This document shows, one piece after another, positions 1 to 4,699 of a stretch of 8,419 bases of DNA. This DNA is from Actinocrinis sp035650855 (GTDB taxonomy: Bacteria > Actinomycetota > Actinomycetes > Streptomycetales > Catenulisporaceae), in contig NZ_DASRGV010000305.1 of the NCBI RefSeq assembly GCF_035650855.1, forward strand, positions 1-8,419. The letters run 5' to 3'. The notes under the pieces were generated by a model. The model was not told where the DNA came from. It saw only the letters and a list, made by a program, of their open reading frames with translations, and made no database searches. Position 1 is the stretch's first letter; each line of letters begins with the position of its first letter. A program made the translations under genes and the position numbers.

Positions 1-46
1 TCGCATGCGGAACGCAGGCCCTACGACCCTGGCCTCGGGGGCTGGA

Positions 47-1072
47 CTACAGCTGTCCGCCGACGTGCGCGATCAGGTCGACGAGGCGGTTCGAGTAGCC
101 CCACTCGTTGTCGTACCAGCCGGCCACCTTGACCTGGTTGCCCTGCACCAGGGTCAGCTTCGAGTCGAAGATGCAGGAGGACGGGTCGGTGACGATGTCC
201 GCGGAGACGATCTCGTCCGTGGTGTAGCGCAGGAAGCCCTTGAGCGGGCCCTCGGCGGCGGCCTTCTTGAAGGCCTCGTTGACCTCGTCCTTTGTGGTCT
301 CGCGGGACAGGTCGACGGTCAGGTCGGTGATCGAGCCTACCGGCACCGGCACCCGGAACGCGAAGCCGTCCAGCTTGCCCTTGACCTCGGGGATGACCAG
401 CGAGATCGCGCGGGCGGCGCCGGTGGAGGTCGGGATGATCGACTGGCCGGCCGAGCGGGCGCGGCGCAGGTCGATGGTGCCCTTGCGGGTCAGCGCGATC
501 TGGTCGAGCAGCTGCTGCTCGGTGGTGTACGCGTGGATCGTGGTCATCAGGCCCTTTTCGATGCCGAACTCGTCGAGCAGGACCTTGACCAGCGGGGCCA
601 GGCAGTTGGTGGTGCAGGACGCGTTGGAGATCACGTGGTGGTTCGCCGCGTCGTACTTGCCCTCGTTGATGCCCATGACGATGGTGATGTCCTCGTCACT
701 GGCCGGGGCGGAGATGATGACCTTCTGGGCGCCGGCCTCGATGTGCTTGCGGGCGTCGGCGGCCTTGGTGAACAGGCCGGTGGACTCGACGACCACGTCG
801 GCGCCGAGCTCCTTCCACGGCAGCGCGGCCGGGTCGCGCTCGGAGACCACCTTGATCGCCTTGCCGTTGATGACCAGGGTGTCGTCGGTGGCCTCGACGG
901 TGCCCGGGAAGCGGCGCAGGGTGGTGTCGTACTTGAGGAAGTGGGCCAGGATCTCGGGCTTGGCCAGGTCGTTGATGCCGACGATCTCGATGTCGGCGCC
1001 CGAGGCCACCGCGGCCCGGAAGAAGTTGCGGCCGATGCGGCCGAAGCCGTTGATACCAACGCGGGTCGTCAC
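47..1072 (-). CDS. gap: Type I glyceraldehyde-3-phosphate dehydrogenase
   Basis: This cytosolic glycolytic enzyme oxidises and phosphorylates glyceraldehyde-3-phosphate to 1,3-bisphosphoglycerate using NAD(P). The protein has 341 residues from the GTG at 1072. The Rossmann motif GINGFGRIGR is at residues 6-15, with N34-D35 where NAD-type enzymes carry an acidic residue. The catalytic Cys153 lies in SNASCTTNC and His180 in TTIHAYT. The C-terminal signature WYDNEWGYSNR is at 319-329. An ATG 18 codons upstream (1126) is open, but the family begins at about MTxRVGINGFG and an AGGAG lies 8 nt before the GTG, so I take the GTG. Between LLD and DLRRAR there are ten residues (191-200) where the classical family has about four (PHK type). 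This extends the S-loop and accounts for the slightly long protein. The gene stands apart from whiA by 373 nt and probably has its own promoter. pgk is the expected next gene, outside the window. The family is certain; the cofactor preference is not. Confidence 0.97.
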   Translation of the reverse strand: MTTRVGINGFGRIGRNFFRAAVASGADIEIVGINDLAKPEILAHFLKYDTTLRRFPGTVEATDDTLVINGKAIKVVSERDPAALPWKELGADVVVESTGLFTKAADARKHIEAGAQKVIISAPASDEDITIVMGINEGKYDAANHHVISNASCTTNCLAPLVKVLLDEFGIEKGLMTTIHAYTTEQQLLDQIALTRKGTIDLRRARSAGQSIIPTSTGAARAISLVIPEVKGKLDGFAFRVPVPVGSITDLTVDLSRETTKDEVNEAFKKAAAEGPLKGFLRYTTDEIVSADIVTDPSSCIFDSKLTLVQGNQVKVAGWYDNEWGYSNRLVDLIAHVGGQL

Positions 1073-1079
1073 GAACCGG

Positions 1080-1086
1080 TCTCCTC
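1080..1086 (-). promoter_or_regulatory. Shine-Dalgarno of gap (decides the start)
   Basis: On the minus strand GAGGAGA is followed within 7-8 nt by the GTG at 1072. It supports the GTG start and places the upstream in-frame ATG (1126) before the ribosome binding site. Confidence 0.7.
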
Positions 1087-1160
1087 GCTCATGCACGCCG
1101 GCCGGGGATCCGCACGCTCCCGACACGGCATGCCGGTGATATCCGTTTAGTCGACCTCAA

Positions 1161-1189
1161 CTTATCGCGGCAAAGGATGGCTAAGCCAA
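1161..1189 (-). promoter_or_regulatory. Candidate promoter of gap
   Basis: On the minus strand TTGGCT (1189-1184, four of six bases match TTGACA) and GATAAG (1166-1161, four of six match TATAAT) are separated by exactly 17 nt, in a locally AT-richer stretch. Transcription would start near 1154, giving a leader of about 80 nt. A second weaker possibility upstream is TTGTCT followed 18 nt later by GGTAAT, which overlaps the palindrome at 1204-1221. This is inference from sequence only. Confidence 0.45.
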
Positions 1190-1203
1190 CTGGCCCGGAT
1201 GTT

Positions 1204-1221
1204 GGTATTACCTGCTGGTAA
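1204..1221. promoter_or_regulatory. Nested GGTA/TACC palindromes upstream of gap promoter
   Basis: The stretch contains GGTA-T-TACC (1204-1212), a perfect 4-bp palindrome around one base. It overlaps TTACC-TGCT-GGTAA (1208-1221), a perfect 5-bp inverted repeat around four bases. Three half-sites thus alternate in orientation about 15 bp upstream of the candidate -35 box. This is what a regulator operator can look like. I cannot assign a regulator. Confidence 0.4.
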
Positions 1222-1281
1222 CAAGGTTTCAGACAACAAAATCGCACGACGAGGAGGCATCCGCCGAGCCACGCCGGGCTC

Positions 1282-1309
1282 ACGTATGAGGCCGGTCGGG
1301 CTCATACGT
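1282..1309. repeat. Perfect 9-bp inverted repeat with 10-nt spacer
   Basis: ACGTATGAG (1282-1290) and CTCATACGT (1301-1309) are perfect reverse complements separated by GCCGGTCGGG. Half-site centres are 19 bp apart, a little under two helical turns. The arms are much less GC-rich than the surroundings. It could be a dimeric regulator operator or an RNA hairpin downstream of whiA. No T-run follows on the minus strand, so I prefer a DNA site. Confidence 0.65.
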
Positions 1310-1380
1310 CAGGCCGGTGTGTCAGGCCGAGCCGTGCCCATGAATCAGGCCGAGCCGGACTCGTGTGCCAGGCCGACTAC
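1287..1380. repeat. Five imperfect AGGCCG-core direct repeats
   Basis: Copies with the core (T/C)CAGGCCG(A/G), or TGAGGCCGG in the first copy, begin at 1287, 1309, 1322, 1345 and 1368. Steps between starts are 22, 13, 23 and 23 bp. The third and fourth copies share the perfect 13-mer TCAGGCCGAGCCG. The first copy lies across the left arm and spacer of the inverted repeat at 1282-1309, and the second begins at the last base of its right arm. The spacers between copies are not conserved in length like CRISPR spacers and the units are far too short for CRISPR. Confidence 0.6.
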
Positions 1381-1425
1381 GACTCCTCGGCAGTTCCCTT
1401 GTGCGGGCCTGTTAACAAAGCCCCT

Positions 1426-1444
1426 GGGTCCGCGATCGCGGCCC
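1426..1444 (-). terminator. Hairpin just after whiA stop
   Basis: Two nucleotides after the whiA stop the RNA can form GGG-CCGC-GATC-GCGG-A-CCC, a 7-bp all-GC stem with one bulged A and a GATC tetraloop. The core is the 12-bp palindrome CCGCGATCGCGG (1430-1441). No U-tract follows directly, which is common for actinobacterial terminators, so function is inferred from structure and position. Confidence 0.45.
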
Positions 1445-1446
1445 GG

Positions 1447-2445
1447 TCACTCCGCGCCGATGCCGGCGTCGGCGAACAGCTCCGGCGTCAGGCTGGCTTC
1501 GGTGCCGGGCACGCCGAGCTCCGCGGCCCGGCGGTCGGCCAGGGCCAGCAGCCTGCGGATCCGCCCGGCCACCGCGTCCTTGGTCAGCGGCGGCTCCGCG
1601 AGCGCGCCCAGCTCCTCCAACGAGGCCTGCCGGTGCTCCAGGCGCAGCCGGCCCGCGATCGCGAGGTGCTCCGGGGCCTCGGCGCCAAGGATCTCCAGCG
1701 CGCGGCCTACCCGGGCGCCCGCCGCCACCGCCGCGCGCGCGGAACGGCGCAGGTTCGCGTCGTCGAAGTTCGCCAGCCGGTTCGCGGTCGCCCGCACCTC
1801 GCGGCGCATCCGGCGCTCTTCCCACGCCAGCACCGACTCGTGCGCGCCGAGCCGGGTCAGCAGCGCGCCGATCGCGTCGCCGTCCCGGACCACGACCCGG
1901 TCCACGCCCCGCACCTCGCGGTTCTTCGCGGACACGCCGAGCCGCCGGGCCGCGCCCACGAGGGCGAGCGCCGACTCCTGTCCCGGGCAGGTGATCTCCA
2001 GCGCCGAGGAGCGGCCGGGCTCGGTCAGCGAGCCGTGCGCGAGGAAGGCGCCGCGCCACGCGGCCTCCGCGTCGCAGATGGACCCGGAAACGACCTGCGG
2101 CGGCAGCCCGCGGATCGGCCGGCCCCAGCCGTCGACCAGGCCGGTCTGCCGGGCCAGCGCCTCGCCGTCCTTCACCACGCGCACGATGTACCGGCTGCCA
2201 CGCCGCAGGCCGCCGGGAGCCATCACGCCGAGTTCGGAGGTGTGCCCGTACACCTCGGCGATGTCCTTGCGCAGCCGCCGAGCCGCGGCCGCGGTGTCGA
2301 GTTCCGCCTCGATCACGATGCGGCCCTGCACGAGGTGGATCGAGCCGGCGAAGCGCAGCAGCGAGGCGGCCTCCGCCTTCCGGCAGCACGGCTTCACCAC
2401 CGTGAGCCGGCTCAGCTCGTCCTTGACCGCCGCGGTCATCGCCAT
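1447..2445 (-). CDS. whiA: WhiA sporulation/division transcription regulator
   Basis: WhiA is a DNA-binding regulator that in Streptomyces acts with WhiB to switch from hyphal growth to sporulation septation, and in Firmicutes affects division and chromosome segregation. The protein has 332 residues, the usual length. The N-terminal LAGLIDADG-homing-endonuclease-like fold spans roughly 1-215, with the degenerate motif RGAFLAHGSL at 131-140 and no expected nuclease activity. The C-terminal helix-turn-helix domain lies in roughly 225-310, with ASLEELGALA and DAVAGRIRRLL near 274-300. The highly conserved N-terminus MAMTAAVKDELSRL and the CCRK at 20-23 fix the start. AGGAGG (2461-2456) lies 10 nt before this ATG, which favours it over the ATG two codons later. 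Unlike rapZ-yvcK, the gene is preceded by a hairpin terminator and 237 nt of intergenic DNA, so it is probably transcribed on its own. Confidence 0.97.
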   Translation of the reverse strand: MAMTAAVKDELSRLTVVKPCCRKAEAASLLRFAGSIHLVQGRIVIEAELDTAAAARRLRKDIAEVYGHTSELGVMAPGGLRRGSRYIVRVVKDGEALARQTGLVDGWGRPIRGLPPQVVSGSICDAEAAWRGAFLAHGSLTEPGRSSALEITCPGQESALALVGAARRLGVSAKNREVRGVDRVVVRDGDAIGALLTRLGAHESVLAWEERRMRREVRATANRLANFDDANLRRSARAAVAAGARVGRALEILGAEAPEHLAIAGRLRLEHRQASLEELGALAEPPLTKDAVAGRIRRLLALADRRAAELGVPGTEASLTPELFADAGIGAE

Positions 2446-2486
2446 CGCCTCGCGGCCTCCTCGCTCGCCTGTTTTCGGATCCCCCG

Positions 2487-2522
2487 GTTCCCCGGGCGTG
2501 CACTGCCGCGGCGCCCGGGAAC
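2487..2522 (-). repeat. Large stem-loop in the whiA leader
   Basis: GTTCCCCGGGCG (2487-2498) pairs with CGCCCGGGAAC at 2512-2522. This gives an 11-bp GC-rich stem with one unpaired C and a loop of about 13 nt. It lies 42-77 nt upstream of the whiA ATG, on the likely transcript, so it could be a leader attenuator, an mRNA stabiliser or a terminator relic. It does not cover the ribosome binding site. Confidence 0.55.
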
Positions 2523-2660
2523 GACGAGACGAAGATCCGCCCGGCCGGGCACCGCTGTAGCGTAACGGCCCGTGCCCCGCGGACCTTCCCTATCCGCGTG
2601 CACGTCACTGGTCAGGATGACACTCGGACGGCGCAATCCGCAGCGCTGTGACCGAAAGGA

Positions 2661-2680
2661 CTCCGGACCTACGTCCGGAG
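2661..2680 (-). terminator. Hairpin terminator directly after yvcK
   Basis: CTCCGGAC-CTAC-GTCCGGAG is a perfect 8-bp inverted repeat with a 4-nt loop, starting two nucleotides after the yvcK stop codon. On the transcript it is followed by UCCUUUCGG, a short pyrimidine-rich tail. It most likely ends the rapZ-yvcK transcript and separates it from whiA. Confidence 0.75.
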
Positions 2681-2682
2681 GA

Positions 2683-3666
2683 CTACACCAGAAGGGGACG
2701 CAGCGCGGTCGCGAGCCGTTCCGGGTCGTGGTAGGGCACTCCGCCCTCGGCGGCGACCTCGGCGGTGTGCACTTGCGCGCCGAGTGCGGCCGCCGCCTTC
2801 GCCAGTTGGAGCGCCTCGTCCCGGCCCCGTATCGAGCTGGGGTCGACGACGATCGCGTCCAGCCGCAGCGCCGGGGAGTGCGCGGCGAGCACTTCGACGT
2901 GATCGGCGGCGGTGTAGCCGTCGGTCTCGCCCTCCTGCGGCACCAGGTTGAGCACCAGCATGCGGCGGGCGCGGGTGGTGGTCAGCGCCTCGGCCAGCTC
3001 GGGCACCAGCAGGTGCGGCAGCACGCTGGTGAACCAGGAGCCGGGACCCAGGATCGCCCAGTCCGCCTCGTGGATCGCGGCCACCGCCTCGGGCACCGCC
3101 GGCGGGTTCTCCGGCAGCAGCCGCACGGCCAGCACCTCGCCGGGGGTCTTGGCCAGGTCGTGCTGCCCGCGCACGGTGGTGATCGCGTCCGGATTGCGCG
3201 GATCGGCGCCGCGCACGGTGGCCTCGATCTCCAGCGGCACCGCGGACATCGGCAGCACCCGGCCCTGCGCGCCGAGCAGCCGGCCGACCCAGTCCAGCGC
3301 GCCGACCGGATCGCCGAGCTGTTCCCACAGCGCCACGATGAGCAGGTTGCCGAGCGCGTGGCCGGCCAGCTGGCCGTCGCCGGAGAAGCGGTGCTGCAGG
3401 GCGTTGGCCCAGGTGCGGCCCCACTCGTCGTCGCCGCAGAGCGCGGCGAGCGCCATCCGCAGGTCGCCCGGCGGCAGTACGGCCAGCTCCCGGCGGATGC
3501 GGCCGCTGGAACCGCCGTCGTCGGCGACGGTCACCACCGCGGTGAGCCGGTCGGTGACCCGGCGCAGTGCGGAAAGACAGGCGTACATGCCGTGTCCGCC
3601 GCCGAACGCGACGACGGTCGGCGGGCGTGGATCAGGCTCGTGCGCGCTGTCTTCGGGTTCGATCAC
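2683..3666 (-). CDS. yvcK: YvcK/CofD-like nucleotide-sugar-binding protein
   Basis: This cytosolic protein of the YvcK (UPF0052, CofD-like) family has 327 residues. Bacillus subtilis YvcK binds UDP-sugars such as UDP-GlcNAc, and the family is needed for morphology and growth on gluconeogenic carbon sources; no enzymatic activity is established for it. Visible motifs are the Rossmann glycine loop GGGHG (22-26), ADDGGSSGR (48-56), PPGDLR (65-70), GHALGNLL (102-109) and GPGSWFTS (207-214), all typical of the family. The start is the GTG at 3666, whose GTGA overlaps the rapZ stop by 4 nt, so translation is probably coupled. A 36-codon extension to an ATG inside rapZ lacks family motifs and is not taken. 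Only a weak purine stretch (GGGAC) precedes the start, which fits coupling. Confidence 0.94.
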   Translation of the reverse strand: MIEPEDSAHEPDPRPPTVVAFGGGHGMYACLSALRRVTDRLTAVVTVADDGGSSGRIRRELAVLPPGDLRMALAALCGDDEWGRTWANALQHRFSGDGQLAGHALGNLLIVALWEQLGDPVGALDWVGRLLGAQGRVLPMSAVPLEIEATVRGADPRNPDAITTVRGQHDLAKTPGEVLAVRLLPENPPAVPEAVAAIHEADWAILGPGSWFTSVLPHLLVPELAEALTTTRARRMLVLNLVPQEGETDGYTAADHVEVLAAHSPALRLDAIVVDPSSIRGRDEALQLAKAAAALGAQVHTAEVAAEGGVPYHDPERLATALRPLLV

Positions 3667-4571
3667 TCGCGTCCCATGTCCCGGTGGACCACCGTGGTAT
3701 CCACACCGTCGTCGATCAGGCGCGCCGCGATCTGTTCCGCCATCGCGACGCTGCGGTGTTTCCCGCCGGTGCACCCTACCGCAAGGGTCAGATAACGCTT
3801 TCCCTCCCTTCGGTACCCGGCGGTGATGGTGCGCAACACCTCGCTGTAGGACTCGAGCAGGTCTTTCGCCCCGGGCTGTGCGAGCACGTATTCGCTCACC
3901 TCATGATCGAGCCCTGTCCTCGGCCGCAGCTCCGGGATCCAGTGCGGGTTGGGCAGGAACCGGCAGTCCACCACGAGGTCCGCGTCGACCGGCAGGCCGT
4001 ACTTGAAGCCGAAGGACATGACGGTGGCGCGCAGCCCGGTCTCCGCGGAGCCGGAGAACACGCTCTCCAGCACAGCGCGCAGCTCGTGCACGTTGCGGCT
4101 GGAGGTGTCGAGCACCAGGTCTGCCTCGCCGCGCAGCTCGCGCAGCAGCTCGCGCTCGCGGGCGATCCCGTCGGTGATCCGGCCCTCGCCCTGCAGCGGG
4201 TGCGGCCGGCGCACGTTCTCGAACCGGCGCACCAGCACGTCGTCCGCGGACTCGAGGAACACGATGCGGTGGCGCAGGCCGCCGGAGTCCATCTGCTCCA
4301 GCGCCTCGTGCAAGTGCTCGAAGAAGGAGCGGCCGCGCACGTCCACCACCACCGCGATCCGCGGCACGCTGCCCTGGGTGCGCGCGGCCAGGTCCACCAT
4401 GGTGGGGATCAGGCTGGGCGGCAGGTTGTCCACGACGAACCAGCCGAGGTCCTCGAGTACCTTGGCGGCGGTGGACCGGCCGGCCCCGGACATGCCCGAG
4501 ATCACGACGAGCTCGGGCGGCTCGCCGCCGGGCGGTTCCGATTCCGTCGCGCTCGCTGCGGCGCTCACCAT
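3663..4571 (-). CDS. rapZ: RapZ/YvcJ-family nucleotide-binding protein
   Basis: The protein has 302 residues and belongs to the RapZ (formerly YhbJ/YvcJ) family of P-loop proteins. E. coli RapZ is an RNase adaptor that controls glmS through the sRNAs GlmZ and GlmY; B. subtilis YvcJ hydrolyses GTP. Whether the actinobacterial member binds RNA is unknown. The P-loop is GMSGAGRST at 26-34, with Arg32 in place of the usual Walker A lysine. The C-terminal domain (about 165-302) carries the conserved MSFGFKYG (185-192), the RFLPNPHW stretch (204-211) and GCTGGKHRSV (266-275). The N-terminal 17 residues are acidic and Ala/Pro-rich and vary in the family. The ATG at 4571 has a purine-rich stretch (AGGGGGA) about 11 nt upstream. 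It overlaps yvcK by 4 nt and follows uvrC after 128 nt. Confidence 0.94.
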   Translation of the reverse strand: MVSAAASATESEPPGGEPPELVVISGMSGAGRSTAAKVLEDLGWFVVDNLPPSLIPTMVDLAARTQGSVPRIAVVVDVRGRSFFEHLHEALEQMDSGGLRHRIVFLESADDVLVRRFENVRRPHPLQGEGRITDGIARERELLRELRGEADLVLDTSSRNVHELRAVLESVFSGSAETGLRATVMSFGFKYGLPVDADLVVDCRFLPNPHWIPELRPRTGLDHEVSEYVLAQPGAKDLLESYSEVLRTITAGYRREGKRYLTLAVGCTGGKHRSVAMAEQIAARLIDDGVDTTVVHRDMGRE

Positions 4572-4699
4572 CGTCTCTCAGTCCCCCTTGGACTCGGCGT
4601 TGCCGGTGGTGCTGAAGTGTTCAGTTGTCTCAGAGCCGTCCGTGCTGAGCCTGCCACGGCCGGCCGGTCGTCCGCCCCCGAACGCGGACCGAACGGCCC
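4572..4699 (-). other. uvrC-rapZ intergenic gap with small hairpins
   Basis: This is a 128-nt non-coding gap. Eleven nucleotides after the uvrC stop, GTCCGC (4670-4675) and GCGGAC (4684-4689) form a perfect 6-bp stem with an 8-nt loop, which may be a weak attenuator. A second small inverted repeat, CTGAA-GTG-TTCAG, is at 4612-4624. I find no convincing -10/-35 pair, so rapZ may be read from uvrC or from an unseen promoter. Confidence 0.4.

Larger units (their letters stand above)
1073..1446. other. 374-nt whiA-gap intergenic region, no gene seen
   Basis: No reading frame here has plausible actinobacterial coding character. The 64-residue minus frame in 1089-1283 has no recognisable motif and overlaps the gap leader and promoter. 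In transcription order the region holds a hairpin after the whiA stop (1426-1444), the 8-bp palindrome TGTTAACA (1410-1417), a set of five AGGCCG-core repeats (1287-1380), a 9-bp-arm inverted repeat (1282-1309), a GAGCC/GGCTC hairpin (1266-1281), an AT-rich stretch (about 1200-1245), the candidate gap promoter, and a GGCATGCC palindrome (1127-1134) in the gap leader. Confidence 0.75.
2446..2682 (-). promoter_or_regulatory. whiA upstream region with candidate regulatory motifs
   Basis: This 237-nt gap contains, in transcription order, the yvcK terminator hairpin, a GACAC pentamer (plus strand 2619-2623), an AGTGAC (minus strand 2609-2604), a possible -10 TACGCT (2564-2559) without a good -35, and the leader stem-loop at 2487-2522. 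GACAC is the published core of Streptomyces WhiA binding sites and whiA is known to be autoregulated there, so the pentamer could be an autoregulatory site. A 5-mer alone is weak evidence. The exact promoter cannot be assigned from sequence. Confidence 0.35.

Noticed and set aside
1..6. Possible first codons of pgk (ATG CGA on the minus strand).
   Set aside because: pgk is the expected next gene and MR is a possible beginning, but only two codons are visible and no good ribosome binding site lies at proper spacing (AGGG is about 12 nt upstream). It cannot be supported.
5..1150. Long plus-strand open frame opposite gap (381 codons).
   Set aside because: It is the antisense of a certain gap gene; long open antisense frames are expected at this GC content. 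The translation is low-complexity Gly/Val/Asp/Arg with no motif.
1089..1283. 64-codon minus-strand frame upstream of gap.
   Set aside because: It has no ribosome site or family motif and overlaps the gap promoter, palindrome and leader.
1287..1380. CRISPR array.
   Set aside because: Repeat cores are under 14 bp, spacing is 13-23 bp and irregular, and no cas gene is present.
2590..2597. Sigma-WhiG-type -10 element (GCGGATAG resembles GCCGATAA) before whiA.
   Set aside because: The required TAAA about 15 nt upstream is missing (CCTG is there instead), so the match is likely chance.
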